Positions 1-11,600 of a DNA stretch of 64,000 nt are shown here, in pieces; within the stretch, counting starts at the first letter, position 1, and each line of letters starts with the position of its first letter. Source of the DNA: Bacteroidota bacterium (lineage in GTDB: Bacteria; Bacteroidota; Bacteroidia; Flavobacteriales; Schleiferiaceae); NCBI GenBank assembly GCA_024742495.1, contig JANSYJ010000003.1, positions 310,001 through 374,000 on the forward strand, written 5' to 3'. A model generated the notes under the pieces. That model had not been told where the DNA came from. It worked only from the letters and a program-made list of their open reading frames with translations, and ran no database searches. The position numbers and the translations under genes are program-made.

Positions 1-118
1 TAGGAGCTGGTTGTATGGGACTTGCCTTACGGGGGCAAAATTAAGTCAAATACTGCTAAGGAAAAAGCTTAGAGCGACGATATTGATATATATTTGTGAA
101 TCTTCAAAAATCACAGAA

Positions 119-646
119 ATGGATAAGCCATCTTTTAAGCCCGCAGTGGAAATAGGATTGATCAGTTTAATGGTCTCTACCGTATTTTTAATCTCTGCCT
201 ATGTATTTGATTTAAGCCTACTTACTAGCTTCGGCGCGGGTATTGTTATAATCGTTATTCGAGCGGTGCTTTTAGCTTTAAGCCCTATTCAAGTGCGCAA
301 AAAAGCGGGTGGATATATCTCATTTAAGCATGCATTTTCTGCAGTTGTTATCAGTACCTTGGTTTCATCCATCCCATATTTGATCATTGCATTCCTACTT
401 TTTAAGGTAATTGATCCTGATGCGGCGGTGCAAATGAAGGAACTCACCATACAAGCCACGGCAGATTCGATGCAAAGTTGGGGGGTAGATCAGGCCACAA
501 TTGACCAAAGTATTGAGGAGATTGATAAAACGGATCAATACAGTTTTGGAAGCTTGTTCAAAGGACTATTAACTTCAGTTATTGTTGCAGCTCTTTACGG
601 TTTAATTGTGGCGGCTATCGTTAAGAAGAACCCAGAATTTGAATAA
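119..646 (+). CDS. DUF4199-like integral membrane protein
   Basis: ORF 11..646; the internal ATG at 119 (MDKPSFKPAVEIGLISL...) is the more plausible start. Multiple TM segments; sits upstream of a DPM1/GtrB-like GT2, a common Bacteroidota arrangement. Confidence 0.7.
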   Translation: MDKPSFKPAVEIGLISLMVSTVFLISAYVFDLSLLTSFGAGIVIIVIRAVLLALSPIQVRKKAGGYISFKHAFSAVVISTLVSSIPYLIIAFLLFKVIDPDAAVQMKELTIQATADSMQSWGVDQATIDQSIEEIDKTDQYSFGSLFKGLLTSVIVAALYGLIVAAIVKKNPEFE

Positions 647-659
647 GTAAAGCCATTAA

Positions 660-1619
660 ATGGATTTATCACTAGTAATTCCACTCTTCAATGAGGAGGA
701 ATCATTAAAGGAGCTTCATAGCTGGATTTGTCAAACGGCCGATCAAAACAATATTGATTTTGAAATCATATTTGTAAATGATGGCTCTACCGATAGCAGC
801 ATGGAGGTTCTTCACAGTCTCGCTAAGGACGATTCTCGGGTAAAGATTATTTCCTTTAGAAGAAATCATGGAAAGTCAGCCGGCCTAAACGTAGGTTTTG
901 CGGCAGCGAGCGGAGAAGTAGTAATTACTATGGACGCCGATTTACAGGATAGTCCAGATGAAATTCCAGAGCTGATGCGGCTTATTCAAATTGAAAAATA
1001 TGATTTGATAAGCGGTTGGAAGAAAAAGCGTTATGATCCGCTGTCCAAAACAATTCCAACGAAATTTTACAATTGGGCCACCCGCAGAATTAGCAAAATT
1101 GAATTACATGACTTCAATTGTGGCCTAAAGGCCTATCGCAATGAAGTTGTAAAAGCGGTAAATGTACAAGGAGAGATGCATCGTTACATCCCTGTACTCG
1201 CTAAAAATGCTGGCTTTACCAAAATTGGGGAGAAAGTAGTACAACATCAAGCGCGGAAATACGGAACTACAAAATTCGGCCTAAGCCGTTTTATAAATGG
1301 TCCCTTGGATTTAGTGACCCTGGCCTTTGTTTCAAAATTCTCCAAAAGGCCCATGCACTTTTTTGGACTCTATGGAACCCTAATGTTTGTAATTGGCTTT
1401 TTAGCGGCCATGTATCTGGGTATTGATAAAATCGTGGCCTTGCAGATGGGCGAAAAAGCCAGGCTGGTTACCGAGAATCCATTCTTTTATATTTCATTAA
1501 CCACCATGATGATTGGTTCGCAATTGTTTTTGGCAGGTTTTATTGCCGAATTAATTATTCGCAACAGTAATAAACCGGTAGAATACACCATAGAAGAACG
1601 CGTTAATTTTGGATCTTAG
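660..1619 (+). CDS. Glycosyltransferase family 2 (DPM1/GtrB-like, polyprenyl-phosphate sugar transferase)
   Basis: LSLVIPLFNEEESLKEL..., DADLQDSPDEIPEL, HDFNCGLKAYR, C-terminal TM helices. Confidence 0.9.
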   Translation: MDLSLVIPLFNEEESLKELHSWICQTADQNNIDFEIIFVNDGSTDSSMEVLHSLAKDDSRVKIISFRRNHGKSAGLNVGFAAASGEVVITMDADLQDSPDEIPELMRLIQIEKYDLISGWKKKRYDPLSKTIPTKFYNWATRRISKIELHDFNCGLKAYRNEVVKAVNVQGEMHRYIPVLAKNAGFTKIGEKVVQHQARKYGTTKFGLSRFINGPLDLVTLAFVSKFSKRPMHFFGLYGTLMFVIGFLAAMYLGIDKIVALQMGEKARLVTENPFFYISLTTMMIGSQLFLAGFIAELIIRNSNKPVEYTIEERVNFGS

Positions 1620-2604
1620 GCTTAGCTTAATCATTCCCCTCTACAATAGACCTGAAGAAATAAAGGAATTGCTAGAGAGTCTCTGCTTGCAATCAATTTC
1701 TGATTTTGAGGTTTTGGTGATTGAAGATGGATCCCAAGTGAAAAGCGAGGCCATTGTTCGCTCTTTTAGGGATCGCCTGGATCTTCATTATTATTACAAA
1801 GCTAATAGCGGTCCAGGCCAGTCGCGGAATTATGGCGCGGAACGTGCTCATGGAAATTATTTCATTTTCTTAGATTCAGATTGCATTATTCCACCCAAAT
1901 ATATTGAAGCGGTAAGGGCCTTTTTGGCTCAGAATCCCGTAGATGCTTTTGGTGGGCCCGATAGAGCCGATGAAAGTTTTTCATCAATTCAAAAGGCCAT
2001 TAATTATTCCATGACCTCCCTCTTTACCACTGGAGGTATAAGGGGATCAAAACACAGCGTGGAGAAATTTCACCCGCGTAGTTTCAATATGGGCTATACC
2101 AAAAGAGTGTTCCAGAAAACCAAGGGTTTTGCAAAAATGCGTTTTGGGGAAGATATTGATATGAGCATACGTATGATGAAGGCTGGATTTAGAACTGCTT
2201 TAATTCCAGAAGCCTATGTCTATCATAAGCGACGAAGCACTTGGCCTCAGTTTTACAAGCAAGTTCACAATTCGGGAATTGCCCGTATTAATCTTTATAA
2301 GAGACATCCTGAAAGCCTAAAACTCTTGCATTTTTTCCCAGCGGGATTTAGCGTATTTGTTGTCTCAGCGCTAATTTTGGCTTATTTCAGCCTCATTCCA
2401 CTCTTGCTGCTAGGTTTCTATTTAGTCTTGATATTTATAGATGCCAGCATTAAAAATAAAAGTCTTGCCGTGGGCTTGAAGGCAATACTGGCCTCTTTTA
2501 TTCAGCTTTTCTCCTATGGCTTAGGCTTCATAAAAGCTTTTTACCGGCGATTAATTCTCGGTAAAGGGGAATTTGCGGCTTATCAGAAAAACTTTTATAA
2601 GTAG
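1609..2604 (+). CDS. Glycosyltransferase family 2
   Basis: LSLIIPLYNRPEEIKELLESL, DSDCIIPP, GEDIDMSIRM; TTG start overlapping the upstream stop. Confidence 0.85.
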   Translation: MDLRLSLIIPLYNRPEEIKELLESLCLQSISDFEVLVIEDGSQVKSEAIVRSFRDRLDLHYYYKANSGPGQSRNYGAERAHGNYFIFLDSDCIIPPKYIEAVRAFLAQNPVDAFGGPDRADESFSSIQKAINYSMTSLFTTGGIRGSKHSVEKFHPRSFNMGYTKRVFQKTKGFAKMRFGEDIDMSIRMMKAGFRTALIPEAYVYHKRRSTWPQFYKQVHNSGIARINLYKRHPESLKLLHFFPAGFSVFVVSALILAYFSLIPLLLLGFYLVLIFIDASIKNKSLAVGLKAILASFIQLFSYGLGFIKAFYRRLILGKGEFAAYQKNFYK

Positions 2605-4055
2605 TCCTTTTTTAAGAAGAGCACCGCTCCATTTTCGTACTCCGCCACCATTTTGTAGTTAGAACTGGCCTGCTTCAATTCGGCAATCATTTCCTGATCC
2701 TTATAATTGAGCAAGTAATAGCCCGCGTAATTTTGGTCGCGGTAACCACTTCGACTTAATTCAGGCAGCCACTCCATAGACTTGCTTTCGCGATAGTAAT
2801 TTAGGGATGGCTCAAACAGCCAGTTTATTCCCAAATTAAAATCGGCAGATTTCGCCGCATTGCTGGCTTCTAAATCTTTTAGCATTTCCTTATGAGAGGC
2901 ATCATAAGTCCAAACTACACTTTGTTTGAGGTTGAAATTTTTAAAATTCCAGGCGAGCGAAGCCACTAACAATAAGTTTAAAGTTAATTGCACATGCTCC
3001 CCTTTGGGATAGCTATTAAAGCGTTGAAAAAGAAAGAGCGTAAAACAAAGAGTTAGGGGTGCATAAACCATGGTGGTGCGACCTACCAAATACTCAGTTC
3101 CTAGTATATAATGCTGCGCGATTTGTGCCATGGCGGTAAAAATCAGCCACAGCAAAAGCTCACTATAATAGTACCATCCCGCCTCACTCTTCTTCCGAAT
3201 ATGATCTAAGATGAAAAAGAGGATACCCATTAAAAGGATTAGCCCAATAATGTAGCTTATAGCAGTAGCGACACTGGAAGATTGTTGGTAGGAAAGGATG
3301 CGACTTAATCCGTAAATACTATCGTTCCAAAAGGAACTATTTCCTCCAAATAAATCGCCCGAAATGTTTTTTAAGGGTAAGAATATAAGCAAGGCTAAAA
3401 CCCCAGTTACAATTCCAACCGGGCGCCAAAGGATGCCTAAGCTTTTAGTTTGCTTATCTCCTTCAAGCCAATACAACAGAAGTAGGAGGGCTACTAAAGC
3501 CATATAAGCATATAAGAAGGTAAAGTTGGCATACACCGCAAATGCGGCAAAGAGAAGGGTGCGCCAGATGTGGTGACCATTATTTAATTCGCGGTAGCAA
3601 TAAAGATGGTATATAGAAGCCAAGCTTAAGCTAAGACCCATCCCATAACCGCGGGCCATGCCAAAGAAATCGATAAAATAAAGCTGTAAACCGAGGGCGA
3701 AAAAAGCCAATAATTGAATACCGGGAAAACGAAATTTTCGCGCGATAGCCGCGGCATATCGATAATAGACCATGGCCATTAAAATATTTGGCAGCCTCAT
3801 CGAAAAGTCATTCAAGCCAAAAATATTCACGCTTAGTTTTACGAGTAGGGTATTTAAAATGTGATTATTTGGAATATGTGGCGGCTTGTAGAGAATAATT
3901 CCCAACCAACTTTGTTTCACATAATGAAGGTAGGTGTATGCCTCATCGTGCGTGAGAGGAATACGTAAAGCTCTGAGTATTATGAGGGATATAAAGATCA
4001 TGCTTGCTAAAAACATGATCCAAACGACATATGGTTTTCTAATTTGTTTCCCCAT
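2595..4055 (-). CDS. Multi-TM glycosyltransferase (ArnT/PMT-like, GT-C fold)
   Basis: About 11 TM segments; N-terminal LTHDEAYTYLHYV acidic motif in the first loop, typical of GT-C enzymes. Confidence 0.65.
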   Translation of the reverse strand: MGKQIRKPYVVWIMFLASMIFISLIILRALRIPLTHDEAYTYLHYVKQSWLGIILYKPPHIPNNHILNTLLVKLSVNIFGLNDFSMRLPNILMAMVYYRYAAAIARKFRFPGIQLLAFFALGLQLYFIDFFGMARGYGMGLSLSLASIYHLYCYRELNNGHHIWRTLLFAAFAVYANFTFLYAYMALVALLLLLYWLEGDKQTKSLGILWRPVGIVTGVLALLIFLPLKNISGDLFGGNSSFWNDSIYGLSRILSYQQSSSVATAISYIIGLILLMGILFFILDHIRKKSEAGWYYYSELLLWLIFTAMAQIAQHYILGTEYLVGRTTMVYAPLTLCFTLFLFQRFNSYPKGEHVQLTLNLLLVASLAWNFKNFNLKQSVVWTYDASHKEMLKDLEASNAAKSADFNLGINWLFEPSLNYYRESKSMEWLPELSRSGYRDQNYAGYYLLNYKDQEMIAELKQASSNYKMVAEYENGAVLFLKKDYL

Positions 4056-4140
4056 CTTTAAATTTTAAAGGCCCGCAAATTTATTGATAAGCTCTGTTTA
4101 TGGCGGCAAGCATACCAATTAAAGCTAGTATTTTTGCAAT

Positions 4141-4848
4141 ATGAAGAAAACGACTCTGATCTTTTTACTTTTTGGATCCTTTCTTTTACAGGCACAAAGC
4201 CCAACCGATCCGAAAGATGCACAAGGCCGCCCTCATGGTGTTTGGCAAAAGCTTCATGCTAACGGCAAAATCCGCTACACCGGTACTTTTAATCATGGTA
4301 CACCCGTTGACACTTTTAAGTATTATTACGAAAGTGGGCAGCTGAAAACCGAGAATGTTTTCCGCGGGAAATCGGGTATCTGCATGAGTTTTCAATACGG
4401 CGAAAAAAAGATTCTCGCCGCCAAGGGGCTTTATAACAAGCGACAAAAAGATAGCGTTTGGACTTATTTTAATCGCGCTGGAGATGTGGTTTCTCGGGTT
4501 AGCTATAAGAATGGTTTAGAAGAAGGTCTTACCGAAAAGTACCATACCAACGGCAAGCTTGCAGAAAGCGTTAGTTTCAAAGAAGGGAAGGAACATGGGC
4601 CTTGGTTACAATTTTACGAAAGCGGCAAAAAGATGGCGCAAGGGCAATATGTCAATGGTAAATTACAGGGAGAAACCACTTACTTTTTCTCTTCCGGCCG
4701 GCCGCGATCAAGAGGGAATTATGTTCAAGGTTTAATGGATGGACCTTGGTATTTTTTTACTGATGATTTGAAATTGGATCATAAGGAAATTTGGAAACGC
4801 GGCCGATTGGTTGATGATGGATCTAAAAAAGAAGAAAAGGCAAATTAA
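4141..4848 (+). CDS. Secreted MORN/YwqK-like repeat protein
   Basis: Signal peptide; repeated G.W..Y..NGKL...Y.NGK pattern (HGVWQKLHANGKIRYTGTF..., EGLTEKYHTNGKLAESVSF...). Confidence 0.75.
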   Translation: MKKTTLIFLLFGSFLLQAQSPTDPKDAQGRPHGVWQKLHANGKIRYTGTFNHGTPVDTFKYYYESGQLKTENVFRGKSGICMSFQYGEKKILAAKGLYNKRQKDSVWTYFNRAGDVVSRVSYKNGLEEGLTEKYHTNGKLAESVSFKEGKEHGPWLQFYESGKKMAQGQYVNGKLQGETTYFFSSGRPRSRGNYVQGLMDGPWYFFTDDLKLDHKEIWKRGRLVDDGSKKEEKAN

Positions 4849-6033
4849 ATGGCACGCGTTGTAGTCGGTTTAAGTGGAGGTGTAGATAGTAGTGTTGCTG
4901 CTCAATTGCTTATTGAGCAGGGCCATGAAGTGATTGCCTTATTTATGCGCAATTGGCATGATGAGACTGTTACAATCCACGATGAATGCCCTTGGATTGA
5001 AGATAGTAACGATGCCATGCTGGTAGCGGAAAAGCTGGGGATACCATTTCAAGTAATTGACTTGAGTACCGAGTATAAAGAACGCATTGTTGATTATATG
5101 TTCGCGGAATATAAAGCGGGAAGGACTCCTAATCCTGATGTGCTTTGCAATCGCGAAATCAAGTTTGATGTTTTCCTGGATCGCGCCATGGCCTTAGGAG
5201 CAGACTATGTGGCCACCGGGCATTATTGCCGACGCGAAGAAACCATGGTAAACGGCGAAAAGGTTTATCAATTAAAGGCGGGCAAAGATCCTAACAAAGA
5301 CCAGAGTTACTTTTTATGTCAACTCAACCAAGAACAATTAGCTAAGGCCTTATTTCCCATCGGACATCTTCAGAAAAGTGAGGTGCGGGAAATTGCCAGC
5401 AAACTAGATTTAGTTACAGCGGATAAAAAGGATTCTCAAGGCCTGTGCTTTATTGGAAAGGTGCGTTTACCAGATTTTCTGCAACAGCAGTTAGCACCTA
5501 AAAAAGGGAAGGTGATTGAAATTCCCATTGAGACGGAAATCCCGCGAGATTTAAATCGCTTGCCCGAACAGAATGATTTCTCTGTAAAAGCCGCCCCCTA
5601 CACTTTCGTGGAAGATATGGGAAGTGTAAAGGGTGAACATAATGGAGCACATTACTTTACCATAGGTCAGCGTAAGGGTCTTGGCATTGGTGGTACTCCG
5701 GAGCCTTTATTTGTAATTGCTACGGATACCAAGGAGAATGTTATTTATACCGGTCAAGGGGATTCACATCCTGGCCTAAGAAAGGAAGCCCTTTTTGTAA
5801 GTTCTGATGATGTGCATTGGCTGAGAACAGACCTAGCCTTAAAAGCAGGAGAGTCGGCCGTTTATACCGCTCGTATTCGTTACCGTCAGCCCTTATTTAA
5901 AGTGCAATTGCATGCAACCGAACATGGATTATACGTCCTTTTTATTGAAGCTCAAAAGGCTGTTACCCCAGGCCAATTTGTGGCTTGGTACCAAGAGGAC
6001 GAATTAATTGGTTCTGGTGTAATACAATTTTGA
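4849..6033 (+). CDS. mnmA: tRNA-specific 2-thiouridylase MnmA
   Basis: [17 protein letters not shown]-loop, [38 protein letters not shown]. Confidence 0.97.
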   Translation: MARVVVGLSGGVDSSVAAQLLIEQGHEVIALFMRNWHDETVTIHDECPWIEDSNDAMLVAEKLGIPFQVIDLSTEYKERIVDYMFAEYKAGRTPNPDVLCNREIKFDVFLDRAMALGADYVATGHYCRREETMVNGEKVYQLKAGKDPNKDQSYFLCQLNQEQLAKALFPIGHLQKSEVREIASKLDLVTADKKDSQGLCFIGKVRLPDFLQQQLAPKKGKVIEIPIETEIPRDLNRLPEQNDFSVKAAPYTFVEDMGSVKGEHNGAHYFTIGQRKGLGIGGTPEPLFVIATDTKENVIYTGQGDSHPGLRKEALFVSSDDVHWLRTDLALKAGESAVYTARIRYRQPLFKVQLHATEHGLYVLFIEAQKAVTPGQFVAWYQEDELIGSGVIQF

Positions 6034-6034
6034 T

Positions 6035-7609
6035 ATGAAGAAACTATTTACAATAACCTTTCTATGCCTAACAATGTCGGCTTATGTAAAGGCCCAGGAA
6101 GAAGGTTTACGCGTGTACTTTACCGATAAGGGAAGCAGTACCGCCATTTTGGAGCAAGCAGAATTGTTTTTAAGTCCAGAAGCTCTGGAAAGAAGAGCAG
6201 CCCAAGGCATTGCTGTTGAGAATAGCGATCTGCCGCTTGCCCCGGAATATCTTAAGGAATTGAGAAGGCAAGGAGCTAAGGTCTTAGCGCATTCAAAATG
6301 GCTGAATTACGCCTACCTGACTGGAATTTCAGAAGAGGAATTAAACAGGCTTCCTTTTGTTAAAAAGATTGAACGACCTAAGCAACATCGCAGCTATTTA
6401 GCAGGCACTACTTCCAATTTCGATTATGGTTTGGGTAGAACGCAAATTGAACAAATCAGTGGTCATTTGCTTCATCAGCAGGGCTTTACTGGAAGAGGCA
6501 GCACCATTGCCGTAATTGATGCTGGTTTTACCGGCACCTTACAAGCGGCGGTTTTGGATAGCTTACGCCAATCGGGACGCTTAAAAGGTTCTTACAATTT
6601 TATTAGTGGAGATACCAATGTGTATTCTGGTCAAGGAAGCCATGGTGCCTCAGTACTTTCAATTATGGCAGCCTTAGATACTGGGGCTTTTGTTGGAACC
6701 GCCCCTCATGCTAATTATTGGTTACTCACCTCCGAGAATGTAAGTTCCGAAACCCCTTTGGAGATGGATCATTGGTTAATGGCAGCTGAATTTGCCGATA
6801 GCGTTGGAGCGCATGTTATTAATACCTCTTTAGGTTACACAACTTTTGATGATCCGGCGGACTCCTATTCTTATTCAGATATGGATGGCAATACAACCAT
6901 AGTAACTCGTGCGGCAGATTGGGCTGCCTCTAAGGGCATTATCGTGGTTGCGAGCGCCGGGAATGAAGGATCAGGATCTTGGCAATACATTGGCGCTCCT
7001 GCGGATGGCGATAGTGTTTTAGCGGTGGGAGCGGTTGATGCTACAGGGGCTTATGTAGGATTTAGCAGTAGAGGTCCTTCCTATGATTGGCGCATTAAAC
7101 CCGATGTTGCGGCCATGGGAGCGGGAACGGTATTAATTAACTCTCAAGGTCAGGTACAAAGTGGTTTCGGAACCAGCTTCTCTTCGCCTTGTATTGCAGG
7201 GATGGCGGCTTGTCTCGTTCAAGCGCAACCTACATTGCATGGGGAAGTCATTGCTCGTAATATTCGCAAGAGCGGACACCTATTTGGTAATGCGGATAAT
7301 AATTTGGGCTTTGGAATTCCTAATTTCCAACAAGCATGGCTCATTAGCTCCAAAGAATATTCAGATGAATTTAAGTTTAGTGTTTATCCCAACCCTGCTC
7401 ATGAAAGAGTTTTCATTCACGGAAACTTTGAAAGAGGAGAGATGCTTCATATACAAGTTTTGGATCAATCCGCTAGATCACTCCTGGAACTAGATGTTGT
7501 TTGGGAGAATCAGGCGCTTCAATTAGACTTGACTGAAATTCCGGCGGGCTTTTATCTTCTTAAAATGAAAGGCAGCCAGTCTTATCAAGAAAAAATAATG
7601 TTGCGATGA
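6035..7609 (+). CDS. S8 (subtilisin-like) serine peptidase with T9SS type A sorting domain
   Basis: Asp motif IAVIDAGFTG, His motif SHGASVLSI, Ser motif GTSFSSPCIAGMAA; C-term FSVYPNPAHERV...GFYLLKMKGSQSYQEKIMLR. Confidence 0.92.
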   Translation: MKKLFTITFLCLTMSAYVKAQEEGLRVYFTDKGSSTAILEQAELFLSPEALERRAAQGIAVENSDLPLAPEYLKELRRQGAKVLAHSKWLNYAYLTGISEEELNRLPFVKKIERPKQHRSYLAGTTSNFDYGLGRTQIEQISGHLLHQQGFTGRGSTIAVIDAGFTGTLQAAVLDSLRQSGRLKGSYNFISGDTNVYSGQGSHGASVLSIMAALDTGAFVGTAPHANYWLLTSENVSSETPLEMDHWLMAAEFADSVGAHVINTSLGYTTFDDPADSYSYSDMDGNTTIVTRAADWAASKGIIVVASAGNEGSGSWQYIGAPADGDSVLAVGAVDATGAYVGFSSRGPSYDWRIKPDVAAMGAGTVLINSQGQVQSGFGTSFSSPCIAGMAACLVQAQPTLHGEVIARNIRKSGHLFGNADNNLGFGIPNFQQAWLISSKEYSDEFKFSVYPNPAHERVFIHGNFERGEMLHIQVLDQSARSLLELDVVWENQALQLDLTEIPAGFYLLKMKGSQSYQEKIMLR

Positions 7610-8550
7610 AAAACCGCATTTGCGCTTTATTCGGTATTGAAAAACCAATTATCCAAGCTGGGATGATTTGGTGCAGCGGTTGGGAATTAGCCTCTGCGGT
7701 TTCCCAGGCCGGAGGTTTAGGGATTATCGGCGCTGGATCAATGTATCCAGATATACTTAGAAGCCACATTAAAAAATGCAAAAAGGCACTAGGTGATTTA
7801 CCTTTTGCCGTAAATGTACCCATGCTTTATCCTCAAATTGAGGATTTGATGGAAATTATTGTTGAGGAAAAAGTACCCATAGTATTTACCTCCGCTGGGA
7901 ATCCAAAAACCTGGACCGCTCATTTAAAGGACAAAGGAATAAAAGTGGTTCACGTTGTGAGCTCCTTAAAATTCGCCTTAAAGGCAGAGGCAGCTGGTGT
8001 TGATGCAGTTGTAGCGGAAGGTTTTGAAGCAGGAGGTCACAATGGCCGGGATGAAACCACCAGTTTGGTGCTTTGGCCGATGGTGGCAAATGCCCTTCAA
8101 ATTCCCATGATAGCAGCAGGAGGGATCGCTTCTGGACAACAAATAATGGCCGCTTTTAGCCTTGGGGCAGAAGCGGTACAAATAGGCTCCAGATTTGTGG
8201 CCAGCGCCGAAAGTTCCGCCCATCTTAATTTTAAGGAGGCAGTAGTGGCGGCAAAGGAAGGCGACACGATATTGACCTTGAAAGAATTGGCTCCCGTTCG
8301 CTTGATAAAGAATCCTTTTTACGCCAAATTGCAAGAGGCTTACGCCGATGGTGCCCAGGCGGAAGAATTGAAATTAGTTTTAGGAAGGGCCAGAGCAAAA
8401 AAAGGCATGTTCGAAGGCGACCTGGAAGAAGGCGAATTGGAAATAGGGCAGGTGAGTGGAATGATTGATAATATTAAACCCGCAGCCCTTATCTTTGATG
8501 AGCTTTGGAAGGAATTCCAAGAAGTAAAAAGCAAAGCAATAGATTGGTAA
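7606..8550 (+). CDS. Nitronate monooxygenase / FabK-like FMN enzyme
   Basis: KPIIQAGMIWCSGWELASAVSQAGGLGIIGAG, EGFEAGGHNGRDE, AAGGIASGQQIMAAFSLGAEAVQIGSRF. Confidence 0.88.
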   Translation: MKNRICALFGIEKPIIQAGMIWCSGWELASAVSQAGGLGIIGAGSMYPDILRSHIKKCKKALGDLPFAVNVPMLYPQIEDLMEIIVEEKVPIVFTSAGNPKTWTAHLKDKGIKVVHVVSSLKFALKAEAAGVDAVVAEGFEAGGHNGRDETTSLVLWPMVANALQIPMIAAGGIASGQQIMAAFSLGAEAVQIGSRFVASAESSAHLNFKEAVVAAKEGDTILTLKELAPVRLIKNPFYAKLQEAYADGAQAEELKLVLGRARAKKGMFEGDLEEGELEIGQVSGMIDNIKPAALIFDELWKEFQEVKSKAIDW

Positions 8551-8602
8551 ATCTCTAAATGATACAATAACTAGGAAGAAGGGCGCATTAAATAAGTAAT
8601 AC

Positions 8603-8633
8603 TTGCCGTGTCCTTTATTATAAAATATATTTG
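8603..8633 (+). promoter_or_regulatory. Putative Bacteroidota sigma-A promoter (TTG-N20-TATATTTG)
   Basis: TTG at 8603-8605 and TATATTTG at 8626-8633, 20-nt spacer, 18 bp upstream of the ATG at 8651; matches the TTG-N19/20-TAnnTTTG consensus. Confidence 0.5.
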
Positions 8634-8650
8634 AAGCAAATCTCAATTAA

Positions 8651-11600
8651 ATGAAGAAGTTCCGTTTGTTGATTGTAACAGCATTAATTGCAATCACATC
8701 CTTCACCAGCCAAGCGTCCCACCTTTTAGGAGGTGAGATTTATTGGGAATGTACCCCGAATGGACAGTATATTTTCACTTTGGTACTTTACCGAGACTGC
8801 ACTGGTATTGGCATCCCTACGGGATCGCAACCCTTAAGTGGGCCAGTGCCAGTTACCTGTACTTATATACCAGCCTTGTCAGGAGATGTATCTCCAGACT
8901 GTCCTAATTCGGCCTTGGATATTAATTGTTCAACTGGTGATGATGGGGCTATCGAAAAAGGTGTTTATCGCAGTTCACCGGTGAGTTTAAATGGTATTCC
9001 ACCAGCAGGTGGTTGGGAATTTTCTTGGTCTTCATGTTGTCGTCCAACCTTAGAGAACACCAATGCCTCGGGTTATTACCTTAGGTCGAAGATGTATCCT
9101 TTTACCCCTCCAGGTTCTACTCAGCCTTTAAATACCTCTACTTGTTACGATAACAGTCCTGTTTTTGCTCAAGATGCCAATGCGGTAACTTGTCCAAACT
9201 TCTTATTTGAGTTTAACCACCTTCCATCCGATAAGGATATCGACAGCCTAGTATTTGACTGGGGAAATCCATGGGATAATGCTAATAATAACATCCAATT
9301 TGATGCTGGATATTCAGCTGGCGCACCCTTCCCTGATGGAACCGAAAACCCAAATAACGGTCCCAATACCCTAGACCCTTTTTCTGGAGAATTAACTGCT
9401 TTAGCCAATAACCCCACAGAAGGCTGGTACGCTTCCTGTGTGGTAATTAAAGAGTATCGTTGTGGGCAGTTAATCGGTGAGGTTTTCCGGGATGTACCTA
9501 TTTATTATTTGAGCACGGGCGATTGTCCGGTTAATGCCAGCACCCCTTCGGCGGAAGTAGATACCGCCATTTATAAGAATGTGGAGCGCACCGGAAATGT
9601 GTATCGCATTCGTACTTATCCTCAAGATACCGTTCAGTTCAGGATTGTTGCTCGAGATTTAGATCAGCGCGCAGATGGATCCTTCCAGCAAATTTGTATG
9701 AAAGCGGGTGGACTGCAGCTAAATAGTAATAACTACGCCTCGGCCACGGGATGTAACGGTGCCGCTCCATGTGCTACTTTAACATCTTTCAACTCTTCTG
9801 GTACCTATTGTAGTGTGATTCAGAATACGGTGGAGTTCTTTTGGATTCCCGATTGTGTTCACCTCAATTTTGGAGGTTGTGGAACGGCTTCCAATACTTA
9901 CTTCTTTACCGTTCGTATGGAAGATGATGGTTGTGCTGCGCCTAAAGTAGGTTTGGCCTCGATTATTGTTGAAGTGATTGCGGGTGATCCAACACCGCCA
10001 GATTTGCAATGTTCTAGTGTAAACCTCGATGGCACCATCGACCTGAGTTGGGGACAACCTGAATTAGATAGTGTCTTAGAATTTAATTACTATCGCATCT
10101 ATGGTTCTAGCTCTGCCACTGGCCCATGGACAGTAGTTGATAGCGTTCCTTATTACGATACCCTAACGACTCAAGTACCTTCTCAAGGTCCAACTAGTTA
10201 CTTCTATATGGAAATGAGTACTGGTCCTTGTGACTTTATCTCTTTACCTAGTCAGGTGATATCAACCATGACTATGTCCTTAACCGCCTTGCCGCCTGGT
10301 AGCCCGGAGATAGCCCAAATATCCTGGACGCCCTACAATGGAAGTGGCCTGGATCCCACCCGCGGAAATGTTTATGAAATTTGGGTGGAAGCTCCGCAAG
10401 GCAGTGAGAATTGGCAAAAGCTGGGAGAAACAACAGGAACATCCTATACCGATACGGTTAGCGTCTGTGATATGCTTGTAGCTTATCAAGTTCGAGTACC
10501 GGATACAGTCGTAGGCTGCTCGGCGGGATCTACTCAGGATACCGGTCGTTTTCAAGACCGTACTAATAATACCAATATTGGCCTCGGTAGAGTCCTGGTA
10601 AATCAGAACAATAAGGCCTTAGTCGATTTTGACGCCAATCCTGGTGGCGATATTATTGAGTTCTATTTATTGCATAATGATCCTCAAAATGGATGGGTGA
10701 TTGTTGATACGGTTCCGGCTGGAGCCACTATGCCTTATGAATGGACGGGCTCTATGGCCGATACGCGATCAGAGCAATTTAAAATTGTATCGGTAGATAG
10801 CTGCGGGAATCAGAGTGATGATTTAGCGGTTACACCATATAACACTGTTTATCTAAGGAATTACCTTAATAAATGTGAAGGCTATTCGAGATTAAGCTGG
10901 AACGAATACCGCGAATTCCCGAATGGGGTGCATGAGTACCGCGTTTGGACGCAAATTACCGAAGATGATGGTACGGTATTACCACCTACTATTCTCTTTA
11001 CCGCATCACCAGATGACACTACTTTCCGTCAGAATGTGATTAAGAAGGGCTACAGTTACTGCTACGTAATTGAAGCTCGCGATACCATCGCTAATCTTAG
11101 CTCTACCTCCAACACCGTGTGTGTAGAGGCTGCGGTACCGCAACAATCGGAGCAATTGTATATCTCAAGGGTTACTAATGACTTTACTCGTAACTCCATT
11201 GATCTTGAAGTGTATATCGATGGCAATGCCGATGTTAGAAGCTTCCAAATCCAGAGAGCACCGGAGTATTATGGTCCTTATCGCACTATAGCCACTTTAG
11301 GTAAACCTACCCAGGCACCTTATATCATCGACTTCCAAGATTTTGGAGTAGACGCCAATCGCTTCCAGTATTTCTACCGCGTAACGGCAACGGATAGCTG
11401 CGGTGGTTACGATACCATTAGTAATATCTCTGGAAATTTAAGATTAAGAGTTCGCTCGGCTGAAGATGTAACCAATCGCTTAAACTGGAATCGTTACCTC
11501 GGTTGGGGTGGAGTAGTAGAGCGTTATGAGATTTACCGTCGCCCTGCCGATGGCATTAGCTGGAAGAAGGTTGGTGAGAATATCTCCACCAATGGAAGAG

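Noticed and set aside
7978-8334. 118-aa minus-strand ORF (and similar antisense ORFs at 7560, 7886, 8340, 8380) inside the FabK-like gene
   Set aside because: Shadow ORFs antisense to a well-supported CDS; no family resemblance.
7606-8550. Sense/antisense toxin-antitoxin function for the YwqK-like MORN protein (4141..4848) or neighbours
   Set aside because: The 'YwqK antitoxin' database label is misleading; the protein is a secreted MORN-type repeat protein with no toxin partner nearby.
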